NCBI GenBank assembly: GCA_030038355.1
Contig: JASHPB010000173.1
Span: 1 to 33,327, forward strand
Direction: 5' to 3'
DNA: 33,327 nucleotides
Origin: Candidatus Binataceae bacterium
Lineage (GTDB): Bacteria; Desulfobacterota; Binatia; Binatales; Binataceae
Shown here: one piece after another, positions 1 through 7,955 of the stretch
Position numbering within the stretch: the first letter of the stretch is position 1
Layout: each line of letters starts with the position of its first letter
The notes under the pieces: generated by a model
Databases searched by the model: none
What the model saw: the letters and a program-made list of their open reading frames with translations, nothing else
Told to the model about the DNA's origin: nothing
Program-made: the position numbers and the translations under genes

Positions 1-2
1 CC

Positions 3-881
3 TTGGAGAAGCAACCCACTCGCGTCGTGACCGATTCGATGATCGGGCTCAAGATGCCCGATTACGCGCGCCACTCCGAGCGCGTCGCGACCGTTCTCGG
101 CCACAACCCGAGTCCGTTCACCGGACCGGGAACCAACACCTGGATCGTCGGCAAGGGCCGGCGCCCGATCCTGCTCGACACGGGGCAGGGCGTCGCAATC
201 TACATTGATCTGTTGGAGGCGGCGCTCAAGGAACTCTCGTCGACATCGGAAATTGATCGAATCGTGCTGACCCATGCTCATGTCGATCACCTCGGCGGCG
301 TGCCGCAAGTGTTCGAGCGCTTCGGCGAGATGGAAGTGGTCAAGATGCCCTGGAAGGAGCACGACGTCGCTGCACACGCACCAATCACGGCAATCGGTCA
401 CGATTCGGTCATCGAGGCTGAGGATACATCCCTACGAGCTATATTCACCCCAGGCCACTCGCCCGACCATTTGTGCTATTATTTGAAGCAGGAGCAGGCG
501 CTGTTCACGGGAGATGTAGTACTTGGAGCCGGAACCACGGTCATTCCGGATGGAACAGGCGATCTTGGACAGTACATGGATTCGCTACGCCGGCTGCTCG
601 AGCTCGACCTCGAGACAATCTATCCGGCGCACGGTCCCGTGATCCGCAAGCCCAAGGAGAAGATTCGCGAGTACATCGCGCATCGCGAGCTACGTGAGCG
701 TCAGATTCTCGACGCGCTCGCCGAGGGACCGTTGGGCGTGACTCAGCTTGTGCGAAAGATTTATATAGACGTCCCAGAGTATCTGCATGCTGCCGCCGGC
801 AACTCGGTTCGCTCGCACCTCAAAAAGCTCGCGGGAGAAGACCGCGTCACGGAAAATGAAGGGAGCTGGAGCATTATCTAG
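3..881 (+). CDS. MBL-fold metallo-hydrolase, LACTB2-like (5' end possibly cut)
   Basis: Predicted soluble metallo-beta-lactamase-fold hydrolase. The metal-binding signature HAHVDHLGG lies at about residues 91-99, followed by GHS near 151, FTGD near 168 and PAHGP near 209, which are the usual ligands of the fold. The last ~60 residues look like the winged-helix tail found in LACTB2/glyoxalase-II-like members. The N-terminal GHNPSPFTGPGTNTWIVG stretch is also typical of that subgroup. The frame opens with TTG at base 3, so the true start may lie outside the window. The 3' end overlaps the next gene by 26 bases, suggesting co-transcription. The substrate cannot be told; family members cleave thioesters, phosphodiesters or RNA. 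Confidence 0.88.
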   Translation: MEKQPTRVVTDSMIGLKMPDYARHSERVATVLGHNPSPFTGPGTNTWIVGKGRRPILLDTGQGVAIYIDLLEAALKELSSTSEIDRIVLTHAHVDHLGGVPQVFERFGEMEVVKMPWKEHDVAAHAPITAIGHDSVIEAEDTSLRAIFTPGHSPDHLCYYLKQEQALFTGDVVLGAGTTVIPDGTGDLGQYMDSLRRLLELDLETIYPAHGPVIRKPKEKIREYIAHRELRERQILDALAEGPLGVTQLVRKIYIDVPEYLHAAAGNSVRSHLKKLAGEDRVTENEGSWSII

Positions 882-1821
882 GCGACTTGACAGCGTCGCC
901 TGGACGCTGGCTTCTGGAGCCATCCTGCTCGGATGCGCAATTGCGACGAGCGCTTACGGTGGTTCGTCAAGCTCAGCGATTTCGGAAGCATGGGTGAGCG
1001 CGGCATCCTCGGCCTCGCCGGGAGCCGTTCCGTCGCCCGCCGCCCGCTCCGCGCCAATCGTGCCGCCCGATCTCGAACCTGTCGCGGCCGCGACTCCCAC
1101 GGGCGGGCTGGACGCGCACGCCGCTCCCGCCGCTTCGCCGAGTCCATCTGCCGATACTTCCAACCTGGTCGATACTCCTGCCGACCTGAACTCGACGCCG
1201 CCCAGCACTGCCGTAATTCCACCCGTCGTTCCCCCTACGACTACCACCGCCATGTCGCCCGACGATCCACTCGCGACCGCGCCCACCGTGCAAACGGCTC
1301 CCCAGGACAACCAGGGCGAGATTGCGCGCTACGAGGCCGAGCAAAGCGGTTACACGAACCCGCAACAGCTCCAGACTCTTTCGCAGTACATGAGTCAGGA
1401 TTCCGTCGACTCGCCGATCGGCTTCGAGCTACGCGAGGCGCGCCGCAAGCTGTCGAACGGTGAAGAGGCCGATGGGCTTTTGATCGTTGACGTCAAGAAA
1501 GGCAGTCCTGCCGCCGACGCTGGCCTGCACGGCTACGCTCGTGGCGCTCACAATGTGTTGACAGGTGCGGCCATCGTCGGCTCGATGTTCTTTCCGCCGG
1601 CGATCCTGCTGGTGCCAGCGCTCGACTACACGGAGATCGGTGAAAGCTACGACATGATCATCGGCGTTGACGGTTCGCGTGTCGCCAACTTTCTCGACTT
1701 CGAGGATCGGACGCGCGATCTGCGACCCGGCGAGCTCATCTACCTGAGTGTCGTGCGCAACGGGCGGCGCATGCAGATCTCAATCCCGGTGCCGCCGAAC
1801 TTCGCTTCGGCCACGTACTGA
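856..1821 (+). CDS. Exported PDZ-domain protein with Ala/Pro/Ser/Thr-rich linker
   Basis: About 321 residues from the ATG at 856. The frame is open back to 787, but the 856 start puts a basic N-terminus (MKGAGALSRR) directly before a hydrophobic segment ending LLGC, which is a plausible though not ideal lipobox with Cys27. Residues ~37-150 are low-complexity A/P/S/T, as in periplasmic or surface linkers. Residues ~188-312 resemble a PDZ domain: IGFELREAR, then KKGSPAADAGL, then a GVDGSRVANFLDFE segment and a final VVRNGRRMQISIPV strand. A hydrophobic insertion (GSMFFPPAILLVPAL) sits inside the PDZ-like region. No protease catalytic residues are seen. Likely an envelope scaffold or substrate-binding protein; function unknown. 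Confidence 0.75.
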   Translation: MKGAGALSRRLDSVAWTLASGAILLGCAIATSAYGGSSSSAISEAWVSAASSASPGAVPSPAARSAPIVPPDLEPVAAATPTGGLDAHAAPAASPSPSADTSNLVDTPADLNSTPPSTAVIPPVVPPTTTTAMSPDDPLATAPTVQTAPQDNQGEIARYEAEQSGYTNPQQLQTLSQYMSQDSVDSPIGFELREARRKLSNGEEADGLLIVDVKKGSPAADAGLHGYARGAHNVLTGAAIVGSMFFPPAILLVPALDYTEIGESYDMIIGVDGSRVANFLDFEDRTRDLRPGELIYLSVVRNGRRMQISIPVPPNFASATY

Positions 1822-2089
1822 CAAGAATTCGCCGTCTCCCGCTCTCCGCGCTTAGCGACCTCAGCAGGCTTTTTCGATAATTTTCGATGTCTCGAGGAGT
1901 TGATCTCACGGCGAGACAATTTTGAGCAGCGAAATCTTCGCCACGGCGAAGACAGAATGAAATAGGCTTGGGCGCGCGCCTGGATCCGACTGTCGGACCG
2001 GGACTTCGGGACTTGGGCATTGATTCGAGCTTCTGTCGAGTCTGCTCCTTTGCGGGGTTGTCATTGCGTGTCTGCCCGGCGGTCTTTTC

Positions 2090-2930
2090 GTGGAGATTAA
2101 TCAGGAAAAAGTTTGCGTTCCCGATCTGGCCCGGATGAAGTCCGCGCGGCAGCCGATCGCCATGCCGACCGGTGCGACTTCACATTCGCGCGCATCTTCG
2201 ATGCCGCCGGCGTGGATCTGTTGCTATCTCGGCGACAGCCTTGCGATGGCGATACGTGGCGAGGACAGCACGCTAAGTGTCACGGTCAAGGAAGTCACCT
2301 ACCACACGCCGATGGTCGCGCGGACGCACCGGCGCGTGATCGTTGTCGCCGACATGCCGTTCCTCTCCTGCTAGGTGAGCGCTGAAGACGCGTTGTTGCA
2401 ACGCCGGCCGCCGCATCAAGGAAGGCGGCGCCGAGGCGGTGAAGCTCGAGGGCGGCATGGTCATGGGCGGTGTCGCGCGCAGAATAGCGGCTGCTGATAT
2501 CTCTGTGATGGGCCATATCGGCTTCGCGCCACATTCGATCCATTGCATGGGCGGTCATCGCGTGCAGGGGCGCAAGTCGGGCCGCGGCTCAGATGCCGTG
2601 AGCGGCTGCTCGATGATGCTCGGCGCTCGAAGCTGCAGGTGCATTCGCGATCGTCATCGAAGGCGTGCCGCCGTCACTCGCCGAAGAAATTGCGGGCGCA
2701 GTTTCGATTCCAACGATTGGAATTGGCGCCGGTCGTGCGTGCGACGGCCAGCTGCTCGTGATGCACGATGCGCTCGGCACAGCGAATCTTTCATTCCTCG
2801 ATTCGCCAAGCCCTTCGCGAATCTCTACCAGGATTCACTCGTCGTGGCGGCTACTTGCGCGCGCGAACTCCGGGAACGGCAGTTCGCCGCCCTTGAGCAT
2901 TGCTACCGCGAAGCAAGGAGGACCGAGTGA
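2090..2930 (+). pseudogene. panB: Decayed ketopantoate hydroxymethyltransferase (panB)
   Basis: Stretches matching PanB occur in the right order but in different frames. Frame of 2090: an N-terminus with DLARMKSARQPIAM. Frame of 2113: DFTFARIFDAAGVDLLL. Back in the first frame: GDSLAMAIRGEDSTLSVTVK and VVADMPFLSC, then a TAG at 2372. Frame of 2439: [15 protein letters not shown] and [15 protein letters not shown]. Frame of 2665: [16 protein letters not shown] and [18 protein letters not shown]. Finally a C-terminal tail ending at 2930. At least four frame changes and one stop rule out a functional enzyme and are too many for simple sequencing error. PanB makes ketopantoate for pantothenate/CoA synthesis. 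Its stop overlaps the panC start (TGATG), preserving the ancestral operon layout. Confidence 0.85.
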
Positions 2931-3101
2931 TGGATATCATCAGCACTCCAAAGGAGATGACAAGGTGTGCCAAGGCCGCGCGGATGGCCAAACGAGCGAA
3001 TCGCGTTCGTACTGACCATGGGATGTCTGCACGACGGGCATCTTGCTCTGATGCGCGCAGGTCGTCGGCGTGCATCGACAGGCGTCGCGTCGGTGCAGTG
3101 A
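2930..3101 (+). pseudogene. panC: Truncated, frameshifted pantothenate synthetase (panC) 5' remnant
   Basis: A good ribosome-binding site (AAGGAGG) precedes ATG 2930, which overlaps the panB stop. The first ~20 residues, [20 protein letters not shown], look like a PanC N-terminus. The reading then shifts frame to [19 protein letters not shown], which matches the nucleotide-binding PTMGxLHxGHL signature of pantoate-beta-alanine ligase. Similarity is lost at about 3100, so roughly three quarters of the gene is missing. Together with the broken panB it marks a dead pantothenate operon. The cell must make or import pantothenate some other way, or has intact copies elsewhere. Confidence 0.75.
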
Positions 3102-3394
3102 GGCCGCGGGAGCATGATCGACAACAAGAGTGGAACGCTAACTATTAGAGGCCGTCAACAGGCCATGTCTCTTCTCGAACAACTACATTCACCCCCTTTC
3201 AGCCCCGGTTGGAGCGGCGACCGAAGCACCGCAGGCGCGAAGGCCGTGATCATCAATGCCTTGAAGAGCGCGAGCACGGAACCGCGGGCGAATCTGATGA
3301 TCGTGACCGTCGTCCGGTGCAAGTCCGCCTAGGCTTCAAAGTCCAGCAGCCTATATTTTTTTCTCCCCTCCGCTGAACTTACTCAACCGCTGAG
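3102..3394 (+). other. Intergenic remnant without recognisable gene
   Basis: Two short open frames exist here (72 and 82 codons), but neither resembles a family I know and neither has a convincing ribosome-binding site. The stretch lies between two decayed genes and is probably degraded coding DNA, perhaps including the rest of panC. An RLIDN-like MIDN segment at 3114 is the only hint of a PanC C-terminus and is too weak to call. Confidence 0.4.
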
Positions 3395-4007
3395 AGCGCA
3401 GCGATCTACCTGCCAAGCGGAACCCTCAACATCACGAGTAACACCGGTTATCCAACCACCCTATCAATAGGTATCCTCAACCGTACTTTCTGAGGCCAAT
3501 CCTCCCGCGAGGGCGTGATCGTAAACGGCGGTGACGCTACAGTGGCGTGCGCCACATTCAATGGTGGCCTGTTGCTAAACACCACCCGTGATGCGCGCGC
3601 TCTCACAGAGGAAAATAGCATCGCAAGGAACGTAATCTGCGCCGCGGTCTTCGATGGTGTGGGAAACATCGCCCACGGGAGCCAATGTTGCCCTGGTGCC
3701 AATACTGACCCCAAATTACTCTTCCTTAATCAAAATGGCGGTCCTACTCTGACTATTGCCGTCTTCGATGGCAGTGCCCGCGATAGGCTCCATCGAGTTC
3801 GGCGATTGCCGGGTGGGAAATACAACGATCATCATCGATCAGCGTGGAGCAAGCGGTCCCTCGGCCAGCGGCGGACCCTGCACGGCCGGGGCGTATGAGT
3901 ACAACGCTACCCAAGTTGCTGTTAACACGGTTCCAACGAAGGTGCCTATTCCGTCTCTTGAACTGAACGTAGGATGCTGGTCAACATGCGGCCACTTCCA
4001 AGCGTAA
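3395..4007 (+). pseudogene. Fragment of a choice-of-anchor / CSLREA-type surface protein
   Basis: The frame through 3401 reads AIYLPSGTLNITSN, meets a TGA at 3491, then continues in the same frame with GVIVNGGDATVACATFNGG and DPKLLFLNQNGGPTLT. Near 3775 one extra base moves the reading to another frame, which gives PAIGSIEFGD, TIIIDQRGASGPS and PCTAGAYEYN. The order DPKL...NGGPT...GSPAI...DQRG...GAYEY is the conserved C-terminal signature of parallel-beta-helix surface proteins annotated as choice-of-anchor Q or CSLREA-domain. The N-terminal signal region and most of the helix are missing. One stop and one frameshift make it a pseudogene or remnant. It probably encoded an outer-surface or secreted beta-helix protein. 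Confidence 0.75.
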
Positions 4008-4097
4008 ACCTGTCGAAACTCCGCGCTGACCGGGAAGTCATTCGCGGTCGTAACCCCGCGCCGTGGCCGGCGTACTCATATTCAGGAGGTGAGAGCC

Positions 4098-4337
4098 ATG
4101 AAGATTTGGAAGATGGCCTTTGCCGCTGCTTTTGCGCTGCTGATGTTCGCTGCGTTGCCGGTGACGGCGAGCGCCGCTGACTGGGGTTACTGGCATCCGG
4201 TGCCGGTTGCGGCTCCAGTCATGCCAGTCGAAAGACCCGCGCTTCTCCCGGTCAATTACAATTACGGCTATTACCATCGCGGCTCGGCGTGCCGTAACTG
4301 GTGGTTCCGAGTGCATCATCGCCGGCTCTGCGGCTGA
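4098..4337 (+). CDS. Small secreted protein, unknown function
   Basis: A 79-residue protein starting at ATG 4098, chosen because a strong Shine-Dalgarno (AGGAGGT, 4084-4090) sits 7 bases upstream. A GTG at 4089 in the same frame overlaps that site and is unlikely. Residues 1-27 form a classic signal peptide (MKIWKMAF, a hydrophobic core, then ending TASAA). The mature ~50 residues are rich in Trp, Tyr, Pro, His and Arg (DWGYWHPVPV, NYNYGYYHRG), with two cysteines near the end (SACRNWW and RRLCG). I do not recognise the family. Composition resembles small exported Tyr/His-rich proteins of environmental bacteria. It is followed by a strong hairpin. Confidence 0.7.
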   Translation: MKIWKMAFAAAFALLMFAALPVTASAADWGYWHPVPVAAPVMPVERPALLPVNYNYGYYHRGSACRNWWFRVHHRRLCG

Positions 4338-4378
4338 TAAGCGAGCAATTGATCGCGCCTGATCGCGGATCGCAGATA

Positions 4379-4407
4379 AAGCAGGGAACTCGTGCAGTTC
4401 CCTGCTT
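4379..4407. terminator. Hairpin terminator, probably bidirectional
   Basis: A perfect 12-bp stem (4379-4390 pairs with 4396-4407; arm AAGCAGGGAACT) with the 5-base loop CGTGC. It lies between the convergent small-protein gene (plus) and the DUF4239 gene (minus). The poly-T tail is weak on both strands (TTGACC on plus, TTTATC on minus), so termination strength is inferred from the stem and position. Confidence 0.65.
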
Positions 4408-4518
4408 GACCAACGCGAGCACGCTGGCAAGCGGCTCGCGTTTGTTTCACTACGAGTTTCGAATCCTTGAAGAAGGCATTCTCAATTAATGTGGACTCGG
4501 CGCCCAAACCAAAGCTAT

Positions 4519-5334
4519 CTATTGAGCGAGGAGCATTGCGACCTTGTAGTTTCCGAGTTCATGCATGCGCGTCAGCGCATAGCGGAACGGTTCATCTGAG
4601 ATAGTCACTGTACCCTGATAAGGGTGCGCCAGTTCGAGAATCGCGACGATTGTCATGCCAATCAGCATAGCGAAGATACCGCACATGAAAAGCTGCGAGC
4701 GAAGTATGTTGCTGCCGAAGAAATAGCTGAAACCGATTGTAATAGCGCAGCCCAGGTAGATCACTATCCACACCACTGATGGCAAATCAGCCTCGGAATA
4801 GAGAAATCGCATACTACGGGTGCGACTGATTATATTGAGCTGGTCAATCGACTTGTCCACCAGCATCTGCTCCTTTGAGTTTGAAGGCGTGTAAGAGAGG
4901 ATCATTTGCCACAACTCATGCGCACCCGCTTCCTCGACTGACTTGCGATTCTGCGCCATCGCCGGCCACTCATTGTTGACCACTCGTTGCGTGTAACCGA
5001 GCACTGCATCGTCGATTTCTGAGCGTATCGGCTCAGGGAACGCGTTGCCGAGTTTGTAGAGACTCTCGAGCGCGGTCGCCTCATCGTGCACCTCCAGATT
5101 GGCGTCATTGAAGCGCTGCCACGCCGCTACAATCACGAACGCGAGCACCAATCCGTAAAATGCTCCCAGCACGCCAAAGGTGACGCTCGCGATTTCGTGG
5201 TTCTGGCGCAATCGATCGAGCGGCACTAATCTTCGCACCACGTAGAGGCCAGTGATACTGCCTCCGCCGAAAACCACGAAAACGAAAAGAAGCTGTTCGG
5301 GCATATTGAAATACAAAAGAAAGTTCATCGCCAA
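4519..5334 (-). CDS. DUF4239-family membrane protein (bestrophin-like domain)
   Basis: A 271-residue integral membrane protein. Two transmembrane segments lie near residues 13-33 and 48-70, followed by a ~110-residue soluble, partly helical region (ANLEVHDEATALESLYKLG, then ending near SISRTRS-like sequence). Two more transmembrane segments lie near 187-208 and 213-235. The closing motif ELAHPYQGTVTISDEPFRYA is a hallmark of DUF4239 proteins, often described as bestrophin-like. A second Met (residue 3) could also be the start. The family has no firmly proven role; an ion-channel-like function is only suggested by the fold name. The gene stands alone on the minus strand, divergent from the dioxygenase gene with a 103-base gap. 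Confidence 0.8.
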   Translation of the reverse strand: MAMNFLLYFNMPEQLLFVFVVFGGGSITGLYVVRRLVPLDRLRQNHEIASVTFGVLGAFYGLVLAFVIVAAWQRFNDANLEVHDEATALESLYKLGNAFPEPIRSEIDDAVLGYTQRVVNNEWPAMAQNRKSVEEAGAHELWQMILSYTPSNSKEQMLVDKSIDQLNIISRTRSMRFLYSEADLPSVVWIVIYLGCAITIGFSYFFGSNILRSQLFMCGIFAMLIGMTIVAILELAHPYQGTVTISDEPFRYALTRMHELGNYKVAMLLAQ

Positions 5335-5437
5335 GTATCCTCCGAGGCATGCGTCGATTCCGATCGTCTAGGGGTTGTATCATTACGCTCGACAGAGGTC
5401 TTGAGTAAGGTTAGGAATCGTAAAGCTTCCGGCGGAG

Positions 5438-6628
5438 ATGAGCGAGCTAGACGATATCAAGGTCTTCGGTGAGACCGCCGTCGGCTGGTGTGGGCTGACC
5501 TTACCGAACGAGACCGTTGACGACAGCGGTCGGCCGTTCGTGCAGGAGAACGGCTTCAGCGCCGCCGATCCACGCGCGCCGAAACGGCGCGCTTACGATG
5601 ATCCCGATGTATGCGCTCTGCGCGAGCATCTGAGAGCGCACAACGGAATTCGCGGCCTCGAAATTCTCGGGCCACACGAAATCGAAAGGGCGGTGCAGGT
5701 TTTCTTTCGCGATGGGTTCGTGGTGGTCCGAGACGTTCTCAATGCCGCCGAGCTGGCGCGCTTCCGCGAGGCGAGCGCGCGGGTCTTGAAGCAGATTCTC
5801 GTGATTCCGGGTGTTGGCGGCCGCAAATACTTAACCGAGTCCTATCGGCTGCCTCATCGCTATAGCTACGGAACGGCATCCGCATCGCGGCACCTGCTGC
5901 ACGATCTTGTGTGGGCATCGATGATCGATCTGCCGACCACCACGCCGATTCTCGCCAGGATCTTCGGTGGACCCGAGTACAAGGTGCTCGGCGCGGGTGG
6001 CGATCTGTGCCTGCCTGGCGCAATCGAGTACCAGGCGCTGCACTCGGATGGGGACCGCGAGCACTTCCAACTGCCCCCGGAGCGCATCGAGCAGGCGCGG
6101 CGCCTGGGCGTCGAGCTGCGCGATGATGACGCTGCGGCAGGGCAGAATTATCGGATGCTGCAGCGGATGATCGAGCGCACACCGCCGGTCGTGACGGTTA
6201 ACTTTCTGATGACGGAGATGACTTTCGAGAACGGGCCGATTCGCCAGGTACCGGGCAGCCAAGGGCGCGCGGGTCATCCGCCTTCGCCCGCCAACGAGCC
6301 CGAGTGGATGCGCCTATCGACGCTCGTTGGTGCGCCCGCAGGCGCAGCCATTTTTCGTGATACGCGAGCATGGCATGGCGGAACGCCGAACCTGAGCCGC
6401 GAGATACGAGCGATGCCCAACGTCGAGTACATGGCGCCATGGTATCAGGACGCGAACTTCCAACCGGCGATGCCCTACGAAATCTGGGAAACGCTTTCAC
6501 CGCACGCGCAACGGATTTCGATGTTCACGCGATTCCCGCCTGGCGTCTGGCCCGCCGGGGCCGGCGTGATGCATCCGCTTGCCAACGCTCGCCGCACTGC
6601 CAAGGCATCGCGTGCCGGAGAGAAGTGA
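5438..6628 (+). CDS. Phytanoyl-CoA dioxygenase (PhyH) family Fe(II)/2-oxoglutarate oxygenase
   Basis: A 396-residue non-heme iron oxygenase. The iron facial triad is visible as H202-x-D204 (ALHSDGD) and H313 (AWHGGTPN). R324 (EIRAMPN) sits where the 2-oxoglutarate carboxylate is bound. The FFRDGFVVVRDVLNAAELAR stretch at ~89-108 is the typical N-terminal opening of PhyH proteins. Members hydroxylate lipid-like or small-molecule substrates such as phytanoyl-CoA, ectoine or natural products; the substrate here is unknown. The ATG at 5438 has a good ribosome site (GGCGGAG). It stands alone between a divergent membrane gene and a hairpin terminator, so it is probably monocistronic. Confidence 0.85.
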   Translation: MSELDDIKVFGETAVGWCGLTLPNETVDDSGRPFVQENGFSAADPRAPKRRAYDDPDVCALREHLRAHNGIRGLEILGPHEIERAVQVFFRDGFVVVRDVLNAAELARFREASARVLKQILVIPGVGGRKYLTESYRLPHRYSYGTASASRHLLHDLVWASMIDLPTTTPILARIFGGPEYKVLGAGGDLCLPGAIEYQALHSDGDREHFQLPPERIEQARRLGVELRDDDAAAGQNYRMLQRMIERTPPVVTVNFLMTEMTFENGPIRQVPGSQGRAGHPPSPANEPEWMRLSTLVGAPAGAAIFRDTRAWHGGTPNLSREIRAMPNVEYMAPWYQDANFQPAMPYEIWETLSPHAQRISMFTRFPPGVWPAGAGVMHPLANARRTAKASRAGEK

Positions 6629-6637
6629 TTCTCACGA

Positions 6638-6672
6638 AGGAGTCATTTTGAGTTGCCGCAAAGGATCTGCGA
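6638..6672. repeat. Dispersed intergenic repeat-like sequence (copy 1)
   Basis: GAAGGAGTCATTTTGAG followed shortly by AAAGGATCTGCG resembles the widespread short intergenic element of the form GTCATCCTGAGC...GAAGGATC found in many environmental bacterial genomes. A second, better-preserved copy starts about 200 bases downstream. The call rests on resemblance; genome-wide copy number cannot be seen here. Confidence 0.4.
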
Positions 6673-6755
6673 CCGCTGCGGCCGACACCGCGATGGTGGT
6701 CGGAGCCGCAAGCATGCATGCCGCGCGAAGCGATGCGTGTTCGATACGGTGAACC

Positions 6756-6783
6756 AATGCGGGCGTCTCGTCCGCATTCTTTT
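6756..6783 (+). terminator. Rho-independent terminator after the PhyH-family gene
   Basis: Ten-bp stem (AATGCGGGCG at 6756-6765 pairs with CGTCCGCATT at 6769-6778, one G-T wobble), a 3-base loop TCT and a short T-rich tail CTTTT. It lies 128 bases past the dioxygenase stop codon. Confidence 0.65.
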
Positions 6784-6837
6784 CCTCCCGACCCATTACT
6801 ATTAGGCATCGCTGTTCTTCCTTCCTGTCATACATGG

Positions 6838-6888
6838 ACCCATCCTGAGCGAAGTGAGTCTGCGAACGGAGTCGAAGGATCCCAACGA
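6838..6888. repeat. Dispersed intergenic repeat-like sequence (copy 2)
   Basis: The block CCATCCTGAGCGAAGTGAG, then TCTGCGAACGGAGTCGAAGG, then ATCCC is very close to a common short interspersed element of environmental bacteria (CATCCTGAGCGAAG...GAAGGATC). It contains partly self-complementary arms. It shares its core with the weaker sequence at 6638-6672. Confidence 0.55.
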
Positions 6889-7894
6889 TCACTTTCGTGA
6901 TTTATCAGTATCAGCGAAAGCTCCGGGATTCCTGGCATCGCAGACTTTGCTCAGAAGGACAGCAAAACGAGTGCCGACAACGGCCACGGCGAGAACCTCA
7001 ACGCCAATCGGACGCACCTTTGGCGGCGATGAATTCGGATCGAACCAAATTTAAGGTGCGTGCTCGTTGTTCGCTCTTTGCGGCGGCTCACTGGGAATCA
7101 ATGAGCAAACGGCGAAGTTCTGGTACATTCTAGCAAGGTGAGATTGACGACGACCAATCTGGTGCCGATACGCGACCGTTCGGAGTCGACGATTGCGCTC
7201 ATCAATCCGACCACAGGCGCGTTCAACACTCTCCATAGATCTACGATAACTACCGACTCAGTAAGCCGGCAGCGGAAGAATGGGCGCGACGGCACTGTCA
7301 AGTGAATCCAAACTAAGTCGCCGCGTTGGCACCGTAGCAGTTTTTGTCGGCTCGGTAATCGATAGCGTGACCGTTCCTGGCGTGCTGGCAGGCCATTTCA
7401 GCTGTCGGAGCGCGGCGGCAGCGGCTCTAACGACGGGTGCCGTAGTACTGGTCTTAATTCATATCGGCGCGAAGCCTCTTACTATTGGCAAGATCGAACC
7501 CGGTGAACCCTAAGACATACAGCCCCGCATAGGCGAACTTGGCGGGGGCAGCAAGGGCCGTGTAATGAGGAGTCGCCGAGATTTGTTCGGCCTTCAGTCG
7601 ATACTCCGAGGCAACTTGTTTGACCGAGGAACCGGAAGCGAGTTCGGAAAGGGATTGTCGCCACATCGATGGGAGTTCGCGCGAGAGATGGCTTGCCAAA
7701 CCTGATCTTCGGATCCATTGAGCTGCCCGGAAAGACTTCCATAGTGACGCCCTTCTCGTGCGAGCCAAGCATAGCGTCTGCTCGGTGTCCCATTTGTCCT
7801 CAAGGAACGCTGTGTCAGCCTTTCGACGCTACTGGGCTCAGCTAGCCGGGCGTGATTGACTCCGATCCGGCCCCCGACGCCATGCTAGAAAGCG
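6889..7894. other. Low-information region, no convincing gene
   Basis: About 1 kb with only short open frames on both strands (up to ~104 codons, for example minus 7768-7454), none with a recognisable family or a clear ribosome-binding site. The minus-strand frames at 7450-7800 overlap in a way that could reflect a frameshifted old gene: one frame reads SELASGSSVKQVASEYRLKA, another KIRFGKPSLA. I cannot name a parent family. Codon patterns look less biased than in neighbouring genes, which fits decayed DNA. Confidence 0.4.
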
Positions 7895-7931
7895 AAGCGG
7901 GGGCGGAGCGCGATGCGCTCCGCCCCCGCTT
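7895..7931 (-). terminator. Very strong hairpin, terminator of the radical SAM operon
   Basis: A perfect 17-bp GC-rich inverted repeat (7895-7911 with 7915-7931; arm AAGCGGGGGCGGAGCGC) around a 3-base loop. It lies 24 bases beyond the minus-strand radical SAM stop. Read on the minus strand it is followed by CGCTTTCTAG, a weak T tract. The stability and position support a terminator. Confidence 0.7.
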
Positions 7932-7955
7932 AGTCATTCATGAGTCAGCCGCGAT

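Noticed and set aside
1935-1952. Inverted repeat TCTTCGCC/GGCGAAGA downstream of the PDZ gene
   Set aside because: Eight-bp stem with a two-base loop and no T tract, 114 bases past the stop; not convincing as a terminator.
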